From contig JABCPU010000082.1 of NCBI GenBank assembly GCA_016800925.1, positions 124,001 through 188,000 on the forward strand: DNA of 64,000 nt, written 5' to 3'. Origin of the DNA: Suillus spraguei (lineage: Eukaryota > Basidiomycota > Agaricomycetes > Boletales > Suillaceae). Under the pieces are notes generated by a model that was not told the origin of the DNA, ran no database searches, and saw nothing but the letters and a program-made list of their open reading frames with translations. Below are positions 32,417 to 42,234 of this stretch, in pieces. The stretch's first letter is position 1, and every line of letters begins with the position of its first letter. Made by a program: the position numbers and the translations under genes.

Positions 32417-33404
32417 CTAAGCACCAGTCTCCATTTCACCTCCGGCACCCCCAGTCTCCTCCCCAGTCCCATCTGCCATCTCTCCTCCATTCTCATCCAC
32501 CACCTCTTCCCCAATCTCCTCACCAGCGCCATCCTTGTCGGATCCGGCAGAAACAGAAAGCCTAAATCCGGTCCGGATTTCCTCGATGAGCAGGGCCTGG
32601 AATTCCCTCTGTTGCTGGAGGAAGGCCTCCATGGTAGAGCTCATCCGCTCCATGGCAATCCGACTCCCTTCCGCCGCCGCAATACCATCTTGGAGAAGTC
32701 CATTGGTCCACGCCAACTCAGCAATGATGCCATTAGCAGCGGCCACCCAAGCCTGATCATCATACTCCACAACATCCTCATCTGTACCTTCGATAGTGAC
32801 TGGATTAGAGAAGACATCCGCGTCCGCCACATCCGGAGTAGGACTCCTCTGACGGCGCTTGCCTTTGCCCTTCGGAGACGGAGTACCAGCAGGACGCTGC
32901 CTCTTCCGGCCCTTGGGTCCCTTAACGAATCCGGGCCTTCCAGGACAAGTGGCCTTGTCCTTCCGGCAGACGTCACAGGACTTAATCTACGAAACGTCGA
33001 AATCAGTGGATCTGAAGTTTTTCGGACGACTCACCATGGCATTCTTCTCAGCATCACCCCACTGGCACATCCGGTCCTTAGTGACGCAACGGGAGCAGTA
33101 CCCATCCTTTGCTCCAGATGCAGGAGCAGCCTTGGCCTTGCCAATCCATTAATATCCGGATCTGGAAGAGTCCACATCACTCACCCGAGCCTCAATCAGT
33201 GCCTCCGCCTCTTTTCCTCCATTTCCCTCCGGATCTCCGCCAGCTCAATCTGCTTCAACTCCTCCTGCCTTTTCCGCTCCTCCGCCTCTTTCCGCTTCCG
33301 TTCCGCCTCGGCTTCCGCTGCAGCCTTAGCAGCAGCCAGTTGCTGTTCCAGATCCGCCACAAGTCAGCAGCAGACTTAGGGGCATCGGATTTCTTTCCAG
33401 ACAT
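32417..33404 (-). pseudogene. Antisense cysteine-rich ORF between pol and 3' LTR
   Basis: On the strand opposite to gag-pol, an ORF starts MSGKKSDAPKSAADL at 33404. It continues (after a one-base shift near 33350) as an alanine/glutamate/lysine-rich coiled coil. It then has cysteine pairs in YCSRCVTKDRMCQWG (about 33085) and, after an intron with good splice sites (about 32986-33034), SCDVCRKDKATC. A basic stretch GRKRQRPAGTPSPKGKGKRR leads into an acidic C-terminal part ending at 32417. An internal stop or intron near 33180 also breaks it. Similar antisense ORFs accompany mushroom Gypsy elements in my recollection, but I cannot verify this. Function is unknown; the cysteines suggest zinc binding. 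Confidence 0.55.
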
Positions 33405-33585
33405 GTTGGAAAGCAAGTTTTGTTAACAGGATATGAAGTGGGGGTAGGAATCATTTCGGACGTCTGACGTCCGTATATCTGTCGGATTACAGACTCAGCA
33501 CTACAACCATCAAACTTCCCCATCGTCTCGCATTAATCTTGTCTGATCCGGATCGACGCTTCTTGTGCCTCAGGGGTTCGGCCCT

Positions 33586-33598
33586 AAGGGGGGGATAC
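33586..33598 (+). promoter_or_regulatory. Polypurine tract of Gypsy element
   Basis: The run AAGGGGGGGATAC directly precedes the TG of the 3' LTR, as needed for plus-strand priming. Confidence 0.75.
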
Positions 33599-34361
33599 TG
33601 TCATATACCATACTTCTAATCTCAGATCCAACCATATCCGTCAGATCCGATCATTCCATATCCGTCCGGTCCACAGATCCTGTCCGGACCACCCATCCGA
33701 ATGTGCTCACTTCTCGCACCTTAACTCCCTTGTGTATATCTGCGTCTATCTCCTTTCGTCATTCTCCTGTTCCGGTATTCCGGCTGTTTATATTCCCGTC
33801 CTGTGTTACTGATCCGTTTCCTGTGTTCATTTCCGATTCATGCTTACTGATCTGCTGTGCATTAACTAATAGACTTCCGTTACACTTCGTACATAGCCCT
33901 CGGTCCCGGACCTGTTGATTATCCATCTCAGATACTTACAGTATATAAACCACTTGTAAATCTCCGTAGAACCTTAGTTTGAATATCATCTTAGATTCTG
34001 CTCATTCTGCTTCCTCCGGACTTAAGCCACTTTCTGCTCTAAGTCACCTTCCGAGACTTAGGATTGATTCCTATAGTCTATATCTCCGACTCTATCTTCG
34101 GATAGTCTATCTCCATTAGTTTCTAGTTAGGAACTCGTTCCAAAGCTAGTCTTAATCTTCGTTCCATTCTTATGTTCCGGATAACCTTCAGATGTATCAT
34201 ATCCGATACCTTCGAATGTCCGGATCCGTCACGCAACCCTTCCGGATCTTCGGACGAATAACTTCTCCCTGAAATAAGGGGCATTACTCAAGAAAGGGGC
34301 ACAGTGCACGAACTGAGGCCAAAGCCCTTCGAATCTCTCTACCTTGAGTACGGTCTTAACA
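33599..34361 (+). repeat. 3' LTR of Gypsy element
   Basis: Begins TGTCATATACC and ends GTCTTAACA, then CACCT (34362-34366). It keeps more CCGG sites than the 5' LTR and carries the 36-bp block absent there. Confidence 0.9.
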
Positions 34362-35144
34362 CACCTTCAAGTCTGCAGTATTTACAGCTGCTGCTAAGGC
34401 CCTCAAAGACAGCCACAAGACCAGTGGGGGTGCTCCAAAAACTGCAAAGTTGCTCGCGTTGTTGGGCCACTGTAAGTAGCATTTTTCCTCCATTTTCATG
34501 CTGATTTATTGTCTGCAGTTGAAGGCCAACTGTCTTGTTGTCCAAAAACTACGAGAGCTATCTGGATTTGGATGGGATGAGATGAGAAAGATTATCATTG
34601 CCAGTGACAAAGTGTGGGATGATTACCTCAAAGTAAGCTTTCATATTTTGTTTATTTTTCGACTAAATTGCTGTTTAGGCTCATCCTGAAGCCAAAGTTT
34701 GGCATTCGACACCATTTCCCCTCTATGATGACATCATTGTGCTCATAGATGGGTGTCATGCCACAGGTGAAGGGGCACTACATATCAATAGTGTTGGATG
34801 TGAGATGAGCCCTCCATGGCCAAGCACACTTGTTCTCAATGACGAGGATAATGTCTTTGTAGGTGAGGATGGTAGTCGTGCTGGGGAATCTTGTCACAAT
34901 AGGGCAAGGTGGCCACTGCCACTGCAGCAGCTAGCACTGCAGCTCTCTTTCTGTGGGTGTGGGTTGCCTTAAGAGAGGCTTTGAGGGCCTTTCTCTTCCG
35001 TGATGAAGTCATACTAGTAGTAGTTGTAGAGCTGAGCAGCAAACTGATGGTTATCATTCATTATCTACATGTGTGACAGCATGTGACACCTATGGGAACA
35101 TCCGTTTTGCTTCAATGTCTGTCCGTTTCAAAACGAAACGAGCG

Positions 35145-35160
35145 GTTGCCAAACGGGCCC
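35145..35160 (-). repeat. Right TIR of Harbinger-like element
   Basis: Inverted copy of 26125-26140, followed by the ATA duplication. Confidence 0.8.
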
Positions 35161-35164
35161 ATAG

Positions 35165-35255
35165 GTAAACTTCAATTTCTATCTACCTTTTTCGACACGT
35201 ATCCACCTCTACCTTGCTTGTTTGAACTGGGGTTTAAATACCAGGTAAGTAAAGT
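35165..35255 (-). repeat. Right terminal inverted repeat of Plavaka-type element
   Basis: The reverse complement shares ACTTTAC, TTTAAACCCCAG, CAAACAAGC and AGGTAGAGGTGGATAC with the left end at 19039-19125. It begins four bases after the Harbinger target duplication. Confidence 0.65.
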
Positions 35256-37080
35256 GCCTGTGATAAAGCAGAGGCTTAAAAGGAAATCAAACCTCTATCA
35301 TCATCACTGAACCGGTGAACAAATGAAAATGTCATAAGGTAGACTTCATCAAATGTCATGTGATTGTGACTACCTGTGACACTTCGAACTTATCCCAGGA
35401 TAAGGTCATGCCGAGTTGCTGAGAGACCAAACAAATGCCTTTAAAGGCATGCAAAGGCTTCCAGCAAAAGAGGTTATTATGTGCAACTACTGACAAAGTT
35501 AGAATATACTGTGTGAAATGTAGTATTAGCATTAGTGTTAGCAACCTAGCCAGGCGCTAAGGAACTTGAGTGGTGTCTGCAATGGGCGCTCTATCAAGAG
35601 CGGTGGCCTGTGCGTATCGATCTCCTAACGCAGAGTGCGCTAGTTGCATTGGTCGGAGGTGGGCCTACGTGCTGTCTCACGACCTACGTCACAGAGATGA
35701 GGTTCTTGACGATGATCAAGGGCATAGAAGTGATGAGCTTCTACAAAGTTCGAATAGTGACAATAAGATTATGAAAAGCTTATTGAAGGAAGTTCAGGGT
35801 CAAAGATCAAGTCAATTCAAGTTAGAGAAGTACAAAGGCTATCTGTGCGTATTTATACATAAGATTGAAGCAGAGCGTGAATACGTAAGTATTGCTAGAT
35901 TAAGTATGAAGTCAGATAGCCAATAGGAAGACACATGCTCACAGATGAGTCAGAGGTGTATGAACCAATGAATGCACACATGTGTGAAAGGGAGTCATAG
36001 GTGCAGAGCCAAAGGTATAAAAGGTACAAGCCAATGAGGTGACGCACGAGTCATAGGTAGATGCAAAGGAAAAGATAAAAGGAAATACGACACCAGACAT
36101 AGTCCTTGAGCCAGAAGGCTGTTTGTGTGAACCAGGGGATAGCGCGTGTTGAAGCGCAGGGGAAGGCATCAAATGCGACAGAGGCATTTGAGACGCATGA
36201 AGTGCAGGGAGCGCGAAGAGCATACATGAGCACAAGGGGTACTGGAAGAGTGCGTGTTTAGCAACGATGGAGGAGGCGAGCATAGGCAAGGTAGGGAGTG
36301 ACGATGGCAAGCCAGACAAGATAGCGGAGGACGAGGATGGAGGCCTCATCAGGACGAGAGTAGGTGGCGATGCATAGGAGGAAAAATGATAGTAGGGGTG
36401 CAAGAAGGTGTTCTTGCAACAATTAGTAGAAGTTGTATATGTGCTGCATGAATAGACTAGTTGATGTCCCTTCAAATGGTTGGAGTCGGCATTACTCAGA
36501 CTGCTACTGCAAATTCAGACCTCACCTACTACACCACCAAATGGCGCCAATGTCTGACAAACATAATTTTCCAGCTGCTCCCACCCAACATTCACACATG
36601 GTTTGCTGTATGTTAGCTTGAATTGAGTGACAGACAAATAGAGCAATGCTGCTCTGACCTACAGCGCCACATGTCGCTCACATGACTTGTCAAACCTCTG
36701 AGCAATGTTTGACTGCCACAGTGCAAGTGTTTGCTACAAAATGTTCCCACAGCATTCAATGTCGGGTGTTCCTTAGATGTTTGACAAACATTAGTGTATG
36801 CTTGGGCCATGCCATTGGGACTATAGGGTTTACTATCGAGCAATGCACCATTTCTTTGTCATACAGACTGTACTGTACAGTCACAACATTAATATCATGA
36901 ACATGATGGCATTAAGGAGTGTGCAAGAGAATTACAGGCAAAGACAACGAGAATATGTAAGTAGTAGACTACCACATCAACTTTTCATGGATCGCTCTTT
37001 GCCAACCAACAGTGACTGAATCCAAACTCAGAGCTAATGAACCGCTGCCAGGGAATGTCTGGAGGTCTTGCTGAAGACAT

Positions 37081-37286
37081 TCAGTGAAAAATCTGGAAAT
37101 GAAGTTGAGAATTAGCGGTGTCAATTTTATCAATTGAAACATACTGTTTGATATAATCAGCGCGTGCTTGAGGAAACACATGCTTTTGTCGAGCCTCGTC
37201 TTTAAGCTCGTCAAGAACCTTATCAAGGTACTCCCAATACTGGCTAAAAGACCAGGTGTGCTCCTCCGCATTACAGACCTTAAGCT
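37081..37286 (-). pseudogene. Isolated coding remnant, unknown family
   Basis: An open stretch reads EEHTWSFSQYWEYLDKVL and ARQKHVFPQARADYIKQYV and then hits a stop at 37081. Its composition is protein-like, but no flanking exons fit. It probably belongs to the mobile element in which it lies. Confidence 0.35.
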
Positions 37287-37500
37287 AGGGTTGAATTAAA
37301 AAAAATAAAAGACAAACACATACAACATAGCATAGATGAGTGACAATGGAGTGTGGTACCACAAGGAATAGGACACAGTGATAATATTGAGACAGCATAA
37401 GACAGCATGTGTGAATTTCCTGATGATAAGACAGGCCACAACAAAAAAATAGATGAACATGGAAGACTTGCGCAAGCAATAAAACTGACTAATCATGTCT

Positions 37501-37568
37501 TGGCGCTACTTCATTAGCGCCATAGAAACCGCTCCGCACGGTCACAAGTCGGCATCGCCGACCCCTAG
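37501..37568. repeat. Two short perfect hairpins followed by CTAG
   Basis: TGGCGCTA-cttcat-TAGCGCCA (37501-37522) and GTCGGC-atc-GCCGAC (37548-37562), the second followed by CTAG at 37565-37568. The second arrangement resembles a Helitron 3' end, but no Helitron body is identified here. Confidence 0.4.
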
Positions 37569-38583
37569 TGAATAAAGAGGAGCAAACAGGAAAAAGAAAG
37601 GAGACAAAACATCAACACAGCATGATGTGGTGGACACAATTGCGCCTGAGCTGGCAGTATCTCATGCTTATATATTGTAGATAGTTATCAGATACCTGTT
37701 CTTACTATCAAGCTTGTTGATTGCATAGAATGGAATTATGATGTCTAGAAGAATAATATAGACGAGCAAGTTCTAGCAGGCCGAGTCCACTATATCACAC
37801 TTAGAGACAACATTCACAAGAAACGGCAAACAGATATCTTTGTCATTGAGCAGCTATAGTAGATTTTAACTCATGTATAGTAAACCAATGCTCGACCTAA
37901 ACAATATATGTGACAAACATCTAGGCAAACACCGCACAAATGTCTAGATCACTGTGTGTGACCTATGCTCCTAGCACGGTGTTCTACAGTGGCCGCTTGG
38001 ACCCAAGCTCAGATATATTCCAAACATCTGGCAGACGTTTGACTAAACGTCTCACAAACAACTGGCGGCAGACATACCACATTCAAACCAAGCTAACATA
38101 TCACACGTGTCTGCCCGGTGTCGCCCCGGAGATCTCTCACAGGTCGTAATAATATTTGTATCAAATGTTCTTATTAGGTTACGGCCGTTTGGCGGTGTAA
38201 CGGCACCCAGACACTTAACAACAAAAACTCAATTCCAAACTCGACTCTTTGATTTATGCATTTTTTACAATGCTTAATTATGCGAGGCAGTATTCTACAT
38301 ATTTTAGCGTTAGCATATTGACTTGATGTTCCGTCTTCGAATAGAAATTGATTTTTTGGTGTTCTGTCGCGAGATTGTAACGATTTATCACGTGACATTT
38401 GATGAAGTCTACCTTAGTTAACTCTGTATTAGTAATTAGGTCAAGCGAAATTCAAAATTCGTATCATGTGACTCACCTGTGAGACTTGCCAGTTCATCCA
38501 CGGGTCAAAGCAAGGATAACATACAGTAAGACGTATTAGTTTTAATAGTACTATCATTGTCCCCTGTATATACTTGCCTTGTA

Positions 38584-39027
38584 ATGGATCCTGTCGCCGT
38601 CGCCCAACATGCCTACAATCCTTCTAGAAACACATGCCCTAATACTCAAGCGCAAAGCCCGAGAGCAGGGAAAACTTCGCCGTCGTCGTTTCATGTTGCT
38701 TATCACTTGTATAGTGGCTCAACTTAAGTATCAGCCCTGTATTACAGTCTCTTTGAAACCCCCCGGGAAAAAATACCATACCACACCTCCGCTTTGACAG
38801 GCCATGTTTGGGTTCTGGAACTCATGACAGGTCATCCAGACAGGATCTGGCATAATCTGGGCGTGAATTTAGAAGTTGTTTGAAGAACTACTGCGAGTCC
38901 TGCGGGAGAATGGATTTGAGCAGTCTCGCAATGATGTTTCATTAGAGGAACAATTAGCTATTTTTTTATATACCTGCGTGACCAGTCTCTCAACTCGCCA
39001 TGTTGGTGAGCGCTTCCAGCAAACATG
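38584..39027 (+). pseudogene. 5' fragment of Harbinger (PIF/ALP1-like) transposase
   Basis: The frame-shifted translation shows MDPVAVAQHAYNPSRN, then YHTSALTGHVWVLELMTGHP and DRIWHNLGVN. After a one-base shift come GFEQSRNDVSLEEQLAIFLY and STRHVGERFQQ. This is the N-terminal helical part of fungal Harbinger DDE proteins. It stops at about 39027, before the catalytic domain. At least two frame breaks and the truncation make it non-functional. Confidence 0.7.
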
Positions 39028-39038
39028 AAATCAAAACT

Positions 39039-39661
39039 CTATAGTTCTGCCGCTGGTCGGCAGTCTAGGCCTTGTCTCACAACGTGGTCGGTTCCCGTGA
39101 TCATGGCGACCGCCACACTTGGGTCGAGTGCATTGCCCATGCAATTCACCTCCTTTAACTCACTGATTGGTCCGATCATGATCCCCTGGAATGCTCCCCG
39201 CTCATCGACATTCAGCGTTTGACATTCCTTGTATTTTGATCGATACTGCTGCGCACTCATTCATTTCATGCATCGAGCTACCACCCTTGCAAACGTGCTG
39301 TGGTGCACATCGCTTATCATATCAGACGAAATCTAGCTATGATCACTGGCTCTCCCAACTTGAGTGTTCCAGTGTCTTCACAGAACAGGGTCCTCTCCAC
39401 GCTATCCCTAGCCCTACTCATTATGGTTCCACCCAAATTTGATTCCCTCGATTCCCTGTCCTGCTCAGACAAACCACAGGTCCGCCAGCGATTTTTTTGG
39501 ATGCATGAAGCGGTCTGCTCGATAGCTGTAAGCTTTTTCACCCTCCAAATGATTGTTGGCAATGGAGCTCCCGCCTTGTTTCTGATGGGAGCCGAGTGTT
39601 TGTAACTTACTGGAAAATCAGACTGATTGCGATTGCACATGCATGTTCTCCAATTATGCAC
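39039..39661 (-). pseudogene. Coding remnants, unknown family
   Basis: Two open stretches on the minus strand (about 39661-39317 and 39260-39039) have protein-like composition, with IMSRARDSVERTLFCEDTG and GIMIGPISELKEVNCMGN. No start, splice pattern or family is recognised. They may be one decayed gene. Confidence 0.3.
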
Positions 39662-39755
39662 ATCAAAGTCATTTTCTCATTTTCAGTTACAAACATGGTA
39701 CACTACGTTGCACGAGGTAGTAGAAGTCGTAAGTAAAGAATGAATATTCGGGCCA

Positions 39756-41975
39756 CTACGCGTCCAAAAATATTTTTGAGAAATATTTCTTCGCGCCTTC
39801 TGCACCATGAACAATCGCACCAATCACTCCGTCCGGCCGTATCACAAACACCTTCGCCTGGCCAGCTTCCACGAGGTAAGCTGAATAAGCATGGCCCTCA
39901 CGATCAACAAGAACGAGGTCAGCAGGAGATGCGACAGGCGTCACTGATGCTGATGATGGTAAAATGACTGTCAATCGCACAACACTTTTGTCATATGCCT
40001 CCAGTGCATTCAAGATCGGGATAGCATCAGCAAGACTCGGCACGAACACAAGTACTGTATGGTACCAAGGTCTGTACAGACCAAAAAGCGTCGTCGCGTC
40101 ACGCTCTGTGCGCCCCACCTGCAGCATATTGGGTGCATCAGGCGCCCTGTCCCCAGCCTCCAGGCACCCTTCGTCAAGCATTCTGTATGCGTTGGCAGGC
40201 TTCCTCTCGACTGAATTCACAAATTCATCGAGTACGATGTTACTAACTCGACAGTTGACACCGAGCATAGAAAGGATGGGACTTCGTCCGATAAACCCAA
40301 CTTCGGATGTTACTGTCTTGTTGAGAATCGAGGTGGTCATCTCGAGCATCTCAGAGATCACAAGTAGACGCTCAGCACTGTATGTCTCGAGAAGGGATTT
40401 GTCGGAGAACCCTTTCTCGACGAGCGCAAGCTTCCATCCTAGATTGAACTGGTGGAAGGCTCGATTAGTTGTAATACACATATCCAAGATCCACCTGACT
40501 CACTGCATCTTGTACACCTGAATTGAGTCCCTGTTCCCGGATAAATGATCGTATATTAGTAACAATTGGATCAAACATACCTGACCACCCATTGGGCTGT
40601 GGATGCTTGGATATGCGTTAGCAGTAGTTAAAGGCATTCAAAGATAGTCATACTGGGCAGCGTCTACGACATAATGCATGAGCACAGCCACACAAATCAT
40701 ATACAGAGCCCATACCTCCTGCAACAAACACTCGACCCTCGCCAAACTTATTCACCATCCGGATATTGGCCCTGGAACCGATGAATGTGCATCGACACAT
40801 ACAGAAACACAAAACACACCGGAAGTCGCTCATCCAAACAACCTTGCTGAACATAATCTCCGCTGGTATTATCGATGCTATGGTCTCGAAGACAAGCTCT
40901 TCGTTCTCAGCGATCTTTGTCAGGTCTAGTTTGTGGCCGTAGAGGAAAAATTGCCAGCCGTCCTGACCAACTTCGTCTGTTGGACGCAATGAGAGGCTAA
41001 ATATCGTCAATTTACACGTCTCTGAGCCTTAAGTGCACAAATTGTACATACCCTCGTTCATTAAAGTTTCCAAATTTGTGCCAATGCTTCAAGACTGTAT
41101 TAGAACAGCTTTGCATGGAACATGTAGAAAGCAAACGTACCACTCTATCGAGGCCAGCGCCTGTCAAACGGATATCTCCAGTCACAATCCGGATATCATC
41201 TCTAGTCTCGCCCAAAAATGTGAGCCCAAGTTGCTTGCGCACGACGCCTACAAAGCCACCTTCAGTCTCGTTCATCAATGTACTTAACTGCGTCTCACCT
41301 TTAGCACCATCAGCGCCAATGATCCACTTGGTATCAAAAGTCTCTGTTATGCTATCCTTTGTTATAATGGCAGTGACGCCCTGATCGGACTGCTCGAACG
41401 AACGCAGTTCGGTGCCCATCTCGACGGAACAAGATAACTTTTCTAGGTGGCGTCGCAAAATCACATCTAGGAGCTGTTGACCCATCAATTTCAGGGTATG
41501 CTGAAAAAACTCAAATCAGCATGAAGGTTTGATTAGGCGATGGTGATGCGCACGAATGGTATTGCTGGGGTATCTTCCATAGGCGGGACCATTAATGAAT
41601 CTTTCAGAGGTTCCAACGTCCCGAGCTTGTATAAACGAACGGGAGGGGCTGTTTTCCCCAAGCTATTGACTTCCGCAACATCCAGGAAGTTGTAGAGTTC
41701 GAGGGAGCGCGGCTACATAGAGAATGCATTCAATGAGACCACGGGGCGATATGACAAGTGGATGTGTGACAAACCCATATTCCAGCACCACGCTGTCCAA
41801 TGCGAGGGTGAGGGTCTTTATCGATGATGCGAACTGAGACGCCGTTTTGGAGAAGCGTCAACGCTGCCACCAGACCCACTGGCCCAGCACCCACCTAACA
41901 AGTAATTCAGCGTTTGCAAACATGTGTCATAGGCAGATCACTTACAACTAGCACGGGAGGATGAACAGAATTCAT
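39756..41975 (-). CDS. FAD-dependent phenol 2-monooxygenase-like protein, copy 2
   Basis: Same exon plan and motifs as copy 1 at 16376-18600: the GXGXXG start region, WIIGADGAKG, FGEGRVFVAGG, IHSPMGGQ, FNLGWKLALVEKG and the C-terminal thioredoxin-like region ending FSKIFLDA. DNA identity is visibly high in exons and introns, but falls off right outside the gene on both sides. The N-terminus starts MNSVHPPVLVV at 41975. Splice sites and frames look intact; the donor after VAG uses a GT three bases beyond a position where copy 1 has an extra GT. LTGAGLDRV carries two residues more than copy 1 (LTGLDRV). The pair likely arose by duplication and flanks the transposon nest. Confidence 0.85.
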
Positions 41976-42234
41976 ATATAGCGCTGACACTGGCAGAAGG
42001 GTCGAATTCCAAGGGTTGGATCAGCATCTGGAGGGAAGCAGGTCGTTATAACATAGGCGCAAAGCCGATCAGAACTACAGTAATGATCATTGATAATCTA
42101 TGAGAGTAGTCACCTAATGGATGGTTGCCGGCGCTCCACGTTACGCATTCCATCAGAAAACGCTTGGATATATGCTGACTGAACGGCCCGCGTAGATGCA
42201 TTTCCATCATTTTTCACGCCACTGTACGTTTGTC

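Larger units (their letters stand above)
26522..34361 (+). mobile_element. Ty3/Gypsy chromodomain LTR retrotransposon
   Basis: It has two LTRs of about 730 and 763 bp, a purine tract (AAGGGGGGGATAC) just before the 3' LTR, and the target duplication CACCT on both sides (26517-26521, 34362-34366). Internal domain order is gag, protease, RT, RNase H, integrase, chromodomain, which is the Gypsy order. Reading frames are broken many times, so this copy is defective. Confidence 0.9.
26347..34970 (+). pseudogene. Myb/SANT-like DNA-binding protein gene, interrupted by retrotransposon
   Basis: The 5' part starts MAISLSSDTNSLQEP at 26347 and continues AKWLSGDDATLLDSLKTF to NGT. The frame resumes exactly after the retroelement and its target duplication (34362 on) with FKSAVFTAAAKALKD. 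Then come ELSGFGWDEMRKIIIASDKVWDDYLK and AHPEAKVWHSTPFPLYDDI after two introns. This is the layout of Myb/SANT-like proteins (PF12776) that accompany Harbinger transposases and help bind element ends. The Gypsy insertion splits the first coding exon, so the gene is disrupted. The 3' end beyond about 34860 is unclear. Confidence 0.65.
26125..35160. mobile_element. Harbinger-like element with Myb/SANT gene, split by a Gypsy element
   Basis: The left end GGGCCCGTTCGGCAAC (26125-26140) and the right end GTTGCCAAACGGGCCC (35145-35160) are inverted copies with one mismatch. Both are flanked by ATA (26122-26124, 35161-35163), a 3-bp duplication as made by PIF/Harbinger elements. Inside is a Myb/SANT-like gene; I found no DDE nuclease. 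Without the Gypsy insertion the element is about 1.2 kb, so it is probably non-autonomous. Confidence 0.7.
19039..35255. mobile_element. Plavaka-type (CACTA-like) DNA transposon containing nested insertions
   Basis: The left end (from ACTTTACAG at 19039) and the reverse complement of the right end (up to 35255) share ACTTTAC, TTTAAACCC and the block AGGTAGAGGTGGATAC with conserved order over about 90 bp. Between them lie a transposase of the Plavaka family and two accessory ORFs. Removing the Harbinger-like insertion (26125-35160) leaves an element of about 7 kb. I could not find a convincing target-site duplication. Confidence 0.65.
35336..38413. repeat. 3-kb stretch bounded by an inverted repeat
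   Basis: AGGTAGACTTCATCAAATGTCA(T/C)GTGAT occurs at 35337-35366 and inverted at 38384-38413. The interior has scattered TGTTTGAC/GTCTGACAAACA motifs and small open frames but no recognisable transposase. A non-autonomous element or decayed insertion is likely. Confidence 0.5.

Noticed and set aside
35570..35926. 118-codon plus-strand frame in the unidentified insertion
   Set aside because: No recognisable motif or exon context; treated as a chance frame within repeat DNA.
40720..40740. Possible loss of a splice donor in monooxygenase copy 2 (GGTGGTATG in copy 1, GGAGGTATG in copy 2)
   Set aside because: The functional donor is the second GT in both copies; using it gives VAGDAA in both proteins.
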